A stretch of 64,000 bases of DNA from Histomonas meleagridis (Eukaryota; Parabasalia; Tritrichomonadida; Dientamoebidae). The translations under genes were made by a program, and so were the position numbers. Shown one piece after another: positions 1 through 9,615 of this stretch; the first letter of the stretch is position 1; each line of letters opens with the position of its first letter. The stretch is taken from NCBI GenBank assembly GCA_020186115.1, contig WSYJ01000099.1, forward strand, positions 744,001 through 808,000. The letters run 5' to 3'. The notes below the pieces were generated by a model, which saw nothing but the letters and a program-made list of their open reading frames with translations, did not search any database and was not told the origin of the DNA.

Positions 1-1978
1 TGACTTTTTGCGTATATTCAATCATGAAGCTACTTGAACGAAATGCTTCGTCATGGGACATTATAACAATCAAATACCCTAATGGATCAAAGATTTTATC
101 TCCAATTGTGTCTTGACATGCATTACATAATTCATATAATATTGTAAATGAGGTAGTAATAAATTGATCATTAACTGTGGAAACATTAATGACGAGATGG
201 ATATTGGAATATGAATATTTTAACATGGTGATTAGACTGGTTTGATACATTAATAGATTATGAGAATCAATATTAGTTTGCTTGGTGGAGATTTCATATA
301 AGCGATTTAATATAAATTGACTGAATTGGATTTTGAAGGGTAATGCTTCTTGTGGTGTGGCTTCAAATAAGTTAATAATAGAATCAAGTGAATACGTTAA
401 AAATTTGTTGTCAAAAATATCGGGTCTATCGTAAACCGAAAAAAGTAAATTGAAAAAGTTCGGGAAGACGTTTGTCAGCGGCACGAAAACAGAATTTTGT
501 TTCTTGTAGCGATAAAAGTATCGATATGCTACATAACATCCACTTCGCGAACGAATAGTATCGAGTTTTAAGAGTTGCTCTATGTATTGTCCTATAAATT
601 GTAGTTCTTCTTCCCTATTATCTGATAATTTATGAGCATATATTAAATCACCAAATAAAAGAATAGCTGCTTCACTAACTTTAAGGCTTGGATCACTTAT
701 AGAGATGTTAGCTAAAGTAGTGGCAATGTTACGAAAGAGTTGAGTTAAATTTGTATTATGAATTTTAGCAATGCATCTAAAAGATGTAAATGCAGAATAT
801 CGAACTTGCCATTGTTGTGATTGGAAGTTTTGAGTGAAGAATTGAACTATTGGTTCAATGAGAGAATCTGATGAAATCTTACAAAATTGATGAAGTGTTT
901 CAGTAGCAATACATCCAATAGAGTGCAAGTTATCATCAACGTTCTCATCAATTTGAGGAATTAATACTAATATATATTGAAGTAAAGAAGAAGCTGCATT
1001 TTTGGTTATTTTTGGTTCTTCGCGTTTTTCGCCAATTTTTTCAATTTCAGCTTTTTCAATTTTTGACACTTTTTTCCAAAACTGCAAAAACATTTTGATG
1101 CGCTGTGCGTCATTACTTTGGAAATCAGTTGTTACAACCTTAAAAACAACTTCTAACGCTTCCATTGAGATGATGGTGTACGTGCATTTGATGAATTGTG
1201 CTAGTAATTTATATATCGATTCATGAATATGAGGATCTGGATGAGGAAAATTATTTATAATTATTGTAAATAATTGGTTGCGTAATCCTTCATCTTTATT
1301 AAGGACGGAGTAATAAGATGTACGAATTGCATTATAAAGTGTTTCTAAGGTGATGCTTTTGTATGGAATTGGTGCATCAACTGATAATACTTGGAAGCAT
1401 ATCTCAAATACCATCTTCTTAATACCTTCATAAGCTTGAATCTTTCGAGTATATCTAATTAATGGTGGATGATCTGATATACGAAAGAATTCATTTAATG
1501 CTGAAAGTGCCCCTAATTGTGCAAACTCGCCATATTGTTCTTTGTTCACAATTAGAGATTGAAGAATATTAAAGAAATCTGGCCATAAATTATTTTTAAT
1601 TTCAATTTGTTCAATGTTTGCAAGCAAATTTGCACAACAATTTCTCATTGCTTCTTCTTTGAACATTAGGCCACGAACTAGTGCTTGTTTTATTTGCATT
1701 CTTTGTTGTTCGGGAATTGATAACCAAATATTTGTAATTGCAATTAAATTAATTACTTTTGTAGGCCGTAATAAATTTCTAATGAATACGGTGGCTGTGA
1801 ATGCAAGTTGAAGTGTGACTCCATCTGATAAAAGAATTTTTGATAAAAAATCCAAATATTGTATTGGTTCTGCGTCTTTGAATTGAAGCAGCCTCGTTGA
1901 CGCAGCTTGTTGGTCACCGTTTGCTTGCCCAGTAGCAATTAAAAGGCTTTGAACAAACTCATCAAACACAGAACTCAT
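1..1978 (-). CDS. KPNB1: Importin subunit beta (karyopherin beta-1 like), 5' part, runs off window start
   Basis: The minus strand is open from ATG at 1978 to the window edge, about 659 codons with no stop, so the C-terminus is missing. The product is an alpha-helical HEAT-repeat protein. Its N-terminus reads as an importin-beta N-terminal domain, with a helix pair followed by an 'RNLLRPTKV' and 'NIWLSIPEQQR' segment corresponding to the region after which cargo-free importin beta binds RanGTP. Family knowledge: the protein carries importin-alpha/NLS cargo through nuclear pores and releases it on RanGTP. The start is supported by an initiator-like TTTCATTTGACC about 10 bases upstream of the ATG. 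An AACGGTT motif (2028-2034) lies 50 bp upstream. Another karyopherin of the same class cannot be excluded without the C-terminal half. Confidence 0.75.
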   Translation of the reverse strand, partial: MSSVFDEFVQSLLIATGQANGDQQAASTRLLQFKDAEPIQYLDFLSKILLSDGVTLQLAFTATVFIRNLLRPTKVINLIAITNIWLSIPEQQRMQIKQALVRGLMFKEEAMRNCCANLLANIEQIEIKNNLWPDFFNILQSLIVNKEQYGEFAQLGALSALNEFFRISDHPPLIRYTRKIQAYEGIKKMVFEICFQVLSVDAPIPYKSITLETLYNAIRTSYYSVLNKDEGLRNQLFTIIINNFPHPDPHIHESIYKLLAQFIKCTYTIISMEALEVVFKVVTTDFQSNDAQRIKMFLQFWKKVSKIEKAEIEKIGEKREEPKITKNAASSLLQYILVLIPQIDENVDDNLHSIGCIATETLHQFCKISSDSLIEPIVQFFTQNFQSQQWQVRYSAFTSFRCIAKIHNTNLTQLFRNIATTLANISISDPSLKVSEAAILLFGDLIYAHKLSDNREEELQFIGQYIEQLLKLDTIRSRSGCYVAYRYFYRYKKQNSVFVPLTNVFPNFFNLLFSVYDRPDIFDNKFLTYSLDSIINLFEATPQEALPFKIQFSQFILNRLYEISTKQTNIDSHNLLMYQTSLITMLKYSYSNIHLVINVSTVNDQFITTSFTILYELCNACQDTIGDKIFDPLGYLIVIMSHDEAFRSSSFMIEYTQKV

Positions 1979-2060
1979 TGGTCAAATGAAATGTTATGTG
2001 AAAACAAACATCACTTCACTAGTGAAAAACGGTTATTAAATGGTTTAGTTTTTATTTTAA

Positions 2061-2666
2061 TCACATTTCTTGTTGATTTTCTTCATGAGGCTTCTCTGGG
2101 TTAGTTTCCTCTTGCTTATCTTGATTGGAGCTTTCTTGGTTCTTAATTAAGTTTAAAATACCTGGCCCAAGTAATGTGACGTTGATAAGGATTAAACAAA
2201 GCCAAAACTTACCAATTATGCTTGAGACAAATGCAAGCGTGAGCCATACTGTGAAAACGTATAATATTTTTATGATTCCATTCGGAAATGGAAGACCAAA
2301 AAGATAATCGATTATCATCTTTGTCACTTGCTTTGCTTTCCCAATGAAATTGCATATTTCTTCGAATGTGTATGTTTGTTTATTATCTTTTTCGTTTGAA
2401 AAATCAAGGAAGTTCTTAAGACCAAATCGTGAATGTAATACGTAAACAACGTAGCAAATTAAAGAAACAAGTGCAATAAAGCTAACAATTCCCATTTGTG
2501 CACAATATGCAAAAATGAAAAGAGAATTTATCAATACCAAAAGAACACAAAAAATCACCGGCTTTTTCCAAAGTAAAATTGATTGGATGCTCATGATTGC
2601 ATTTTCGTAAGGAAGAAGTTGTTCATAAAGCTGTTTTTCTGGAGGAATATTTGATTCTTCAGTCAT
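2061..2666 (-). CDS. Reticulon-homology-like ER membrane protein (ARL6IP1/RETREG type)
   Basis: About 200 residues. A short acidic N-terminus (MTEESNIPPEKQLYEQL) is followed by a conserved-looking block ending in 'LLWKKPV', then two long hydrophobic hairpins (about residues 45-95 and 140-185) and a charged Glu/Gln-rich tail. The order 'short helix, LLW, paired hydrophobic hairpins' is what reticulon-homology proteins such as ARL6IP1 and RETREG show; these insert hairpins in the outer leaflet and curve ER tubules. I placed the start at the internal ATG (2666): a CCTCATTTTAAGG initiator-like element lies about 24 bases upstream of it, inside the longer open frame that begins at 2705. Function is inferred from topology and the LLW block only. 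Confidence 0.5.
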   Translation of the reverse strand: MTEESNIPPEKQLYEQLLPYENAIMSIQSILLWKKPVIFCVLLVLINSLFIFAYCAQMGIVSFIALVSLICYVVYVLHSRFGLKNFLDFSNEKDNKQTYTFEEICNFIGKAKQVTKMIIDYLFGLPFPNGIIKILYVFTVWLTLAFVSSIIGKFWLCLILINVTLLGPGILNLIKNQESSNQDKQEETNPEKPHEENQQEM

Positions 2667-2759
2667 TTGACAAAAATAGACCTTAAAATGAGGTGCCCCA
2701 ATCAAATGAATGTTAATTACACCAAAAGTGCCAATTCAAAGAAATAAATTTTTACTAAA

Positions 2760-4219
2760 TTAATTTTCATATTTCCGAATTCCTGTGATCCTTGCTCTTT
2801 TATCAGAGATTTCAGCAAGCATCCTAAGAATTTGAAATGCATTTTCACAATTTCCCACAGTAAGCATTGTTTTCTATAATATGAATAAACACCGAATAAT
2901 ATTTTTGAATCCTATCAAATAAAATAAATAAATATTTTTAGCGTTGATATCAATTTCATGTTTTTCGAGAAGTAATTTAACAATATCTAAGTGACCTTTT
3001 ACCGATGCCAAAATGAGAGTTGTATTAAATTATTCAAATAATTTCCGATTATTGTTTTAAGACATCATTTTATTTGTATAAATTCTAAATAAATCATAAA
3101 ATTATTTTTAGCATTAACATCAATTCCATCTTTATTTATAAGTAATTTAACTACTTCTATTTGATCTTTTTCTATTGCGCAAAGAATCGGCGTTTGAAAT
3201 CTTTTGAATAATTTCCAAATATTTTTTTAAAATTATGAATGATAAAAACATATTTCAAATTTAATAAGCAAATATTTTTTGTATTTACATCAATTCCTTC
3301 TTTTGCAAGAAGTAATTTAACAGTTTCAACATGACCATTTTTAGATGCCAAATGAAGAGCTGTCCAAAATATTTGATATAAACTCCAAATATTAAATTGA
3401 AACATGATCATAATGAAATTAACATTAAATAAAGCAAATAAACACCTTTAGCATTAATATCAATTCCTCTCTGTTCAAGAAGTAATTTAATAATATCTGC
3501 ATGACCTACTTCAGATGCTCTGATGAGTGCTGTTTCAAATAATTTAAACAAATTCCAAATATTATATTGAAATAAAAAATCATCAATATAAATATTATAT
3601 AAAACTTATAAATACATATCGCATTAATGTCAATTCCATTTTGCTCAAGAAGTAATTTAACTATTTCAGTGTGGCCATTTCTAGATGCTCTCATAAGTGC
3701 TGTGTAAAATATTGCGAATAATTTCCAAATAGATTTTTAAAATATTAAATTATTAATATAAACATTAAACAAACCAAACAAACATCTTTAGCATTAATAT
3801 CAATTCCTTCTTTTTGAAGAAGTGATTTAACTATGTTTATGCTACCGTTTTTCGAGGTAATTATAAGTGGTGTTTCAAATAATAAAAACAATTTCCAATT
3901 ATTATTTTAAGACATCAATTTGTTTGAATAAATTTTAATTAAAACATAAAAATATTTTTAGTATTAACATCAATTCTTTCTTGACCAATAAGTAATTCAA
4001 CTATTTCCGTGTAACCATTTTCATATGCCCAAATAAGTAATGAACAAAATAAGATGAAAAAATCCCAAATGCATTTTATGTATATTAAATAATGGAAGCA
4101 AACTTTAACTAAAAAATTTAAATATCTTTACTATTAATATCTGTTGCTTTGAGAAGTAATTTAATGATTTTGATATTGTTATATTCATGCGCATACATGA
4201 GTGTGGTTCTAAATAATAT
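2760..4219 (-). CDS. Ankyrin-repeat array with 80-nt spacers, no N-terminal domain
   Basis: On the minus strand nine ankyrin blocks of about 30 codons run from about 4219 to 2934 and end in a short terminal segment (2760-2870) that opens with TMLTVGN and ends at a stop. Every block is open in the Thr-Ala-Leu frame and carries the ankyrin signature (ALxxAS.NGH.EIVKLLL, GIDINAK). Spacers after the Asp codon lie at 4044-4123, 3874-3953, 3704-3783, 3534-3613, 3364-3443, 3194-3273 and 3024-3103 (each exactly 80 nt, exact 170-bp spacing) and 2871-2933 (63 nt). No DUF3447-type N-terminal domain is found upstream; a 4262-4450 open frame does not resemble one. So this is a 5'-truncated gene, a donor array, or a gene whose first exon I cannot recognise. 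Translation requires spacer removal. Confidence 0.6.
2871..4123 (-). repeat. 170-bp tandem units: ankyrin block (90 bp) plus spacer (80 bp)
   Basis: Seven consecutive units have spacers beginning every 170 bp with no indel, although the spacer sequences differ greatly; the spacer at 4044-4123 shares little with that at 3364-3443. The 3' third of most spacers carries a conserved ATTTGGAAATTATT core, then a TTATTT, then one variable codon, then ACA GCA CTT. The codon just before ACA encodes E, W, N, K, Q, Y, R or C, the residues usual before TAL in ankyrin repeats, so the downstream coding block probably starts at or just before that codon. Confidence 0.8.
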
Positions 4220-4261
4220 TTGCAAATTTCAAATTTGAAATTGAAATATCGAATTTTTATA

Positions 4262-4688
4262 TTAAACATATCCTCTATCAGATTTTAATACTGATTTATT
4301 TTTCTGTTGAAGCCAATGAAGAAACTTGTCGAATTCTTGAATCAAGTTGCCTTCCATCCCAAAAATGCCATCTCTTTTTGATAACCGTACAGCGGTTATG
4401 ACTTTATAATTCAAAAAGTGTAAAAGGAAGATTAACAAACAAAATAGCAATAATCATGACAATCAGTTGAAATAACAAAATTAGGGATGCTCTAATAGAT
4501 AACTTGTGCTAAAGCTTATTTTCATCATTGACAAAGGTATGATAGCAAAAAATGAAATTGATTGTTTTTAGAAAAATTAGGTACAGTGTATGTAGCACTG
4601 ACAATATTTAAAAACTCAATAACTTAATAAAGTTTTGCATTTCAAGTGTTTCACAAAACTTATAAATATTAAGTAAATCTATTTTTAT
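4262..4688. other. Gap between ankyrin array and STPGR gene
   Basis: A short minus-strand open frame (4262-4450, ending KSVLKSDRGYV) lies directly upstream of the ankyrin array and might be part of a lost 5' exon, but it matches nothing I recognise. The rest is AT-rich with no open frame of note. It probably includes the 3' untranslated region of the STPGR gene. Confidence 0.3.
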
Positions 4689-5855
4689 TTAATAATTATC
4701 TTTATTTCCAATTGTATATTTTGGACCACCAAGTGATGATATTTGAGCAATGTATTCACCACCCTTTTCTTTTACCATATAACTCATATCCCTTGAAGTG
4801 AAATAGAATCCTTTCTTGAACTTATAGAATCTTTCGATGTTTTCATATTCTCCTGGACCTGGTATATCCTTTTTGGTTACTGGAAATCTTTCAGATGGCC
4901 CAATAAATCCTTTACTATTTTCACGTAAATGTTTCGTATTTGCATGAAAGTATTCCCCAGGACCAGGAGTATCGTTTCTTTCATGCTGTTGGAACCTTTC
5001 TCCAATAGTTATAGGATGGTATTCAATTGATGATGGCAACTCATAGATTGGTCCAGGTGAAATGGTCTCATAACTCGTACTTGGACGAGAGCCAAAACTG
5101 ATTTTACGTGGTGTCATACAACCTGTACATCCATAATATGGTGCATTGCATTGATCATTTGGAATTGTAGTACGATTTTTAATAGTGACTTTCTGTGAAA
5201 CGTTACTGTCAAAGGGTTTAATTTGTTGGTAATCAGCAGGACCTGGGCTATCTTTAATTGGAATATCTATTCGAGGTGAAATAGTGGAGCTACGTGCGCC
5301 AGTACCAGGTCTTACACGCTGTGAGTATTTGGATGGACCAGGGCCATAACGTTTTGGTTCTGGTAATGGAATTGACGGACCAATGGTAATTCCATTTTTC
5401 TGATCAAAAAGAGATGGAATATCATATACACCTGGTGGAAGTATTATATTTTTGTCTACAAAATCTGTTCTAGGACCTGATAATATTGTCTTTTTCTTAT
5501 TGAATAATTCTCGTGAAATTGTGTAGTCAGCAGGACCTGGGTTCCCATTATCAAATGATCTTTCTCGTTTAGGGCGGATGCTGCATTTGGGTTGGTCAGA
5601 ACCAAATTTGTATGATATATTATAAGGACCGGGTGTTATATCAGGCTGACGTGATTTTGGACGGCACCCAAACGATGTTTTACTTACTCTAAGTGTTGAT
5701 GGCATTTTGATTAAAGGAGGTTCTGGATCTGGTGGTTTTTCTTTATGTCTTCCCTTAAGCGTGTACTTTGGTCCACTGCCAAAAGAAGATGGAACTGCGT
5801 ATGCAGCTGGTCCTGGAGAAGTTTCGATTTTTCTTCCTTTGCACCATTTTTCCAT
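4689..5855 (-). CDS. STPGR/SHIPPO-repeat protein (ODF3/CIMAP-like axonemal protein)
   Basis: About 388 residues made of sperm-tail PG-rich repeats. Successive motifs include SPGPAAY, TPGPYNI, NPGPADY, LPPGVYDIP, GPGPSKY, SPGPADY, SPGPIYELP, TPGPGEYF, IPGPGEYEN and a final GGPKYTIG. Such proteins (ODF3/SHIPPO1, CIMAP) are microtubule inner or microtubule-associated proteins of axonemes and of the stable cytoskeleton; in a trichomonad the flagella, costa or pelta-axostyle are plausible sites. The open frame extends to 5927 but begins there at a TTG; the first in-frame ATG (5855, MEKWCKGRK) gives a product starting just before the first repeat. Length and repeat count fit the family. Confidence 0.85.
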   Translation of the reverse strand: MEKWCKGRKIETSPGPAAYAVPSSFGSGPKYTLKGRHKEKPPDPEPPLIKMPSTLRVSKTSFGCRPKSRQPDITPGPYNISYKFGSDQPKCSIRPKRERSFDNGNPGPADYTISRELFNKKKTILSGPRTDFVDKNIILPPGVYDIPSLFDQKNGITIGPSIPLPEPKRYGPGPSKYSQRVRPGTGARSSTISPRIDIPIKDSPGPADYQQIKPFDSNVSQKVTIKNRTTIPNDQCNAPYYGCTGCMTPRKISFGSRPSTSYETISPGPIYELPSSIEYHPITIGERFQQHERNDTPGPGEYFHANTKHLRENSKGFIGPSERFPVTKKDIPGPGEYENIERFYKFKKGFYFTSRDMSYMVKEKGGEYIAQISSLGGPKYTIGNKDNY

Positions 5856-6377
5856 TGAGCATAACGTACATTTGAACGATGGCTTCCAAATCAAGAAAAG
5901 AGCAAAATCATCACAAATAGGTGTCAATGAATTTATAAGTATTTCCTTATTGTTATACGCATACCCGTAAATTTTATACCAACTACAAAATTGATGATCC
6001 TTAAAATTTCAAGGCAAATCGTATTGATTGAGAGAAACTCGACATAAAACAGGCTTTGGGTTCACTACCTATTCACAAAAAACTCTATTTCTCTTGTTAC
6101 CAAATGTTTTTTAAGCTTTCTCCTTTCATCTTTAAGACAAAAACATAAACAGGAAATCACCATCAAGAGAATAAGTTCCTTTTAAAATTTATATTTAGAT
6201 TTATTATTTATCTTAATATTTAATCATCCAGTGATGTTGATATCAAGTGCTTCAGGTGATGAAGAACCTCCAAAATTTGTGAGAAATTGAATTTATCACA
6301 AAACGATCAACTTTTTGAACGCAAACAACCAACTTTGTTCTCTCAATTATAAATTTAATTGAATTGTGGTATGGTGA
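5856..6377. promoter_or_regulatory. Divergent intergenic region, STPGR gene / GH5-like gene
   Basis: About 520 bp separates two divergent start codons. It is AT-rich and lacks long open frames. A TCTCAATTATAA element about 35 bases before the ATG at 6378 could serve as an initiator for the rightward gene. No clear element is seen for the leftward gene. Confidence 0.3.
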
Positions 6378-9113
6378 ATGTTTCTCTTTGTTCTTTTCCA
6401 AAGGACTCTATGTGAAGACTCAGATTATTTCCCATACGTTCCACTAAATGCAAACTCAGGGGGCTCGCTTGTCAACATGTCCTATTTAAATCAACAAAAA
6501 GCTGATCAGCGCATCATCATTAAAGATGGTCATTTTGCATATGAAAATGGCACAAGAGTACGTTTTGTTGGTGTATCATTTATTGGTGCGAATTTCTATA
6601 CATCACGTGAACATGCTGATGAAATTGCGGAAAGACTTTCTCAGCTAGGTGTTAATCTTGTAAGATTTCATAACATTGATCAACCAAGTAAATCCTCACA
6701 CTTATGGGCAGATTATAATCAACAAACCGACTTCGATCCTGATCAAGTTGCTGCATTCAGATACATGATAAATGCGTTAAAACAAAGAGGAATTTATACG
6801 AACATAAACATTAAAGTTAGCAGACAATATCCTTCTTTACAATTATACAACTACGATTACAATGTCATCAAATCCATTGAATATCTTCATGAACCATTCA
6901 TCCAATCCAACATTGACTACATCACTAAGCTCCTCCAGGTTCAAAATTATGAAAACACATCCACTCTTGCGAATGATCCCTGCATTGCATTTTTTGAACT
7001 CAACAATGAGAACGATATCTTCCAAGTCTCCTATCAAAACTTCAAGCAATGGATCGAAATCCAAGACAACGTTATCTATCTGAGTTCCATCAAAGATAAG
7101 TGGTACACATATTTGAAAGATACATATCACGATTATAACTCATTAGATCACAAAATAAATTGGGAACTTTTTGATGAGTCTTTAGATCTTGTATCAAATT
7201 ATACAGCCGAATGTAATTGGCATAACACATATAAGTGTACGAACACTGATAATGAATGGGTTATTGACATACAACAAACATCTGATTATCGATATCGACA
7301 TCAATTACTTACGCATGTTAATCCACCAGTTTTTCAGCCGAATACATATTATACCATTCAATTCACTGCGAGATCTAATCAAGAAAAATTTAATATATCA
7401 GCACAACTTGTTTCAGGTGAGTATAACATTGGTGAAATTATTCCTGATGTCACAATAACAAATGAAAATCAAGAATATAATATCGTATTCAAAACATATG
7501 ATGAAGATGAAGGTTGGGGACAATTTAACTTCTCTAAGCCACAAACTGTAAGTGTTACATTGGAAAATAAACCTGCAATAATTTATATTACAAAACCCAA
7601 AGTTTTTAAAGGAAGAAAACATGTTGAATTCTCCGATTCACAAACATTAGATACAGTATGGTTCCCTTATCCAATAGATTCAACAATTGATGAACTTAAT
7701 GCAGAATTTCGATCATTCCTTGGATATATTGAAGCTAACTATACAAAACGGATGATGAAAACAATAAGAGATTTAGGATGTCAAACATTAATTACACCAA
7801 CACAAATGAATTATGGAAATCCAATCACTATATCAAAAAGGGCAGAACTTACTGATTATTCTGACTTCCATTCTTATTGGAATCATCCAACATATACTAA
7901 TGGACAAACGTGGGATTATAATTATTTAATTACAGAAAATCGGCCAATGTCAGAAGATGAAAACTTTGGAGCTTTTAGTTTTTTGTCATATAAAATATAT
8001 GGTAAACCATATTCGTTATCGGAATATAATCATCCATTTCCAAATGATTATATAAATGAAATGGTTCCAATGTTATTTCCAATAATGTCTTATTATGATC
8101 TTGATAGCGTTTCATTATTTTTCTGGAATAATCAATATGATAATATAAGTGAGAAAGAGTTTATTCATGATCCTTTCTCAATAACTAATAGTCCTATTGT
8201 CACCACTTTAATTCCATTTGCTTCTATAGCATTTAGAGAGTTTTCCATCAAAGAAGCAACGCATAAAGTGAAAGTGACTTTTCCATCCGCTTTTATTGAT
8301 TTTTGTAATCTTAAAGATAATATAAATCATGAATGGTTTTGGAACAAAGGAATGATCAACAAGAATTGTGTTATACCACAAGAATTAACATTCATTAAAG
8401 ATGAAGGAAATAATCTTCTTGTTGATGATGACATTTGTGTTCAACAAGAAAACAAATTCCCATATGTCATTGGTGATGAAATTATTTGGGAAAAAGGAAA
8501 ATTTATCACAAATTCTTCCAAAGTGATATTTGCAACAGGAACACAACTTTCAAATGCACTTGATTTCGGTCCATTAATTGTATCAATGGATCAAAAAGAA
8601 CATTCATCACGAACTTTTGCTGCTGCATCACTTGATAATAAACCATTGACTTCTTCGAGAAAGTTCATAATTGCTGTTGTTGGGAATGAAATGAATTCTA
8701 ATCAAAAATGGAATAATGATAGAACATCAACAGGCTCAGCAAATGGTGGAAATTATGGAACTGAGCCAATTCTAGTTGAGAAAATTAAATTTACTGTTAA
8801 TATTAAAGGTGGAAATAATTACACAATAACAAAACTTTCGCCAAATGCAATGCCAATTGGTGAATGTAAATTTAATGAAGAAGAAAATGGAATTTCATTC
8901 ACAAATGATAATAATAACCCAACTTTGTGGTATCTTGTCGAAAGAAATATGACGCAATTACCATCAGAAAATGGGAATTCAAATGAAACAACTATTATAA
9001 TTGTGGTCGTTGTCGTGGTAGTTGTTGTCATTGTTGCGGTGGCTCTGATTACTTTCTTCGTTATTAAGAAAAGAAAAGAAAAACTTAACGATTCTTCAGG
9101 TCCAAATCTTTGA
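6378..9113 (+). CDS. Membrane-anchored GH5-like glycoside hydrolase
   Basis: 911 residues. A short N-terminal hydrophobic segment (MFLFVLFQ, cut probably near LCEDS) acts as signal peptide. A (beta/alpha)8 glycosidase follows, with the GH5-type start 'FVGVSFIGANF', 'RLSQLGVNLVRFHNID', the acid/base motif ELNNEN (Glu near residue 211) and a likely nucleophile in LSEYNHP (near residue 547). Between them (about residues 295-415) sits an inserted beta-rich block with Trp and Tyr that resembles a CBM4/9-type carbohydrate-binding fold. The C-terminus has a Ser/Asn-rich stalk, one Val-rich membrane helix (about 873-895) and a short basic cytoplasmic tail (KKRKEK). It is therefore a type I surface or lysosomal enzyme acting on polysaccharide or glycan. 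Substrate is unknown. Confidence 0.8.
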   Translation: MFLFVLFQRTLCEDSDYFPYVPLNANSGGSLVNMSYLNQQKADQRIIIKDGHFAYENGTRVRFVGVSFIGANFYTSREHADEIAERLSQLGVNLVRFHNIDQPSKSSHLWADYNQQTDFDPDQVAAFRYMINALKQRGIYTNINIKVSRQYPSLQLYNYDYNVIKSIEYLHEPFIQSNIDYITKLLQVQNYENTSTLANDPCIAFFELNNENDIFQVSYQNFKQWIEIQDNVIYLSSIKDKWYTYLKDTYHDYNSLDHKINWELFDESLDLVSNYTAECNWHNTYKCTNTDNEWVIDIQQTSDYRYRHQLLTHVNPPVFQPNTYYTIQFTARSNQEKFNISAQLVSGEYNIGEIIPDVTITNENQEYNIVFKTYDEDEGWGQFNFSKPQTVSVTLENKPAIIYITKPKVFKGRKHVEFSDSQTLDTVWFPYPIDSTIDELNAEFRSFLGYIEANYTKRMMKTIRDLGCQTLITPTQMNYGNPITISKRAELTDYSDFHSYWNHPTYTNGQTWDYNYLITENRPMSEDENFGAFSFLSYKIYGKPYSLSEYNHPFPNDYINEMVPMLFPIMSYYDLDSVSLFFWNNQYDNISEKEFIHDPFSITNSPIVTTLIPFASIAFREFSIKEATHKVKVTFPSAFIDFCNLKDNINHEWFWNKGMINKNCVIPQELTFIKDEGNNLLVDDDICVQQENKFPYVIGDEIIWEKGKFITNSSKVIFATGTQLSNALDFGPLIVSMDQKEHSSRTFAAASLDNKPLTSSRKFIIAVVGNEMNSNQKWNNDRTSTGSANGGNYGTEPILVEKIKFTVNIKGGNNYTITKLSPNAMPIGECKFNEEENGISFTNDNNNPTLWYLVERNMTQLPSENGNSNETTIIIVVVVVVVVVIVAVALITFFVIKKRKEKLNDSSGPNL

Positions 9114-9436
9114 TCTTTATTTTCATAATAAATAAACTATTCACACTCGATTTTTATTAAACTCTTTCATTGCCACATGAATAAATATATGGCAAGCAAG
9201 AATGAAAAAAATACAATTCACAGTCAAATACATTTAATCCTTCATTACAATTTGATTTGAAATTGATAAATTCCATAATATTAATATATTCATTATCACT
9301 TACAAATTCAGTTACTGATTAAAAAATACTTTCTCTGCTCAGTAGTATAATATCATTAAATAATCAATTATATACACGAATAATATATGTGGATATACAA
9401 ATATCATATTATGATTCAGTAATCACTGATTATTAT
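9114..9436. other. Intergenic, no gene seen
   Basis: AT-rich sequence downstream of the glycosidase gene. I see no open frame or recognisable signal. Confidence 0.4.
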
Positions 9437-9615
9437 TCTAATTTCACTTTTTTCTTGTGTTAGCTCCCGAATAAGTAAAATCGAACAAAATGATAATATC
9501 GTTGCAATAGCTGTTGGAATATGTGTTCCTGTTGTAGTGATATTAATTTCTGTTTGAATAGTATTATTAGTATTTCGTAAAGTTTATAAAATATGGGAGA
9601 AAGAACATATTCATC
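9437..9615 (+). pseudogene. Relic of a surface-protein membrane anchor
   Basis: Read in one frame this stretch gives NDNIVAIAVGICVPVVVIL, then ISV, a TGA stop, then IVLLVFRKVYKIWEKE. That is a typical trichomonad surface-protein C-terminal membrane helix followed by a basic cytoplasmic start, interrupted by one nonsense codon. Nothing upstream reads as its ectodomain, so it looks like the last remnant of a deleted surface-protein gene next to the intact glycosidase, which has the same type of anchor. Confidence 0.4.

Noticed and set aside
3534-3613. Reading through the spacers as coding (hydrophobic IYLFYLIFILI segments or NIWKLFKLF segments)
   Set aside because: Either frame hits stops in several spacers (for example 25095-25174, 3024-3103, 2871-2933), and spacer lengths fall in all three phases, so a consistent read-through protein is impossible.
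2871-4123. CRISPR-like array because of regular spacing
   Set aside because: The units are protein-coding ankyrin repeats with diverged spacers in a eukaryotic gene; no short identical direct repeat.
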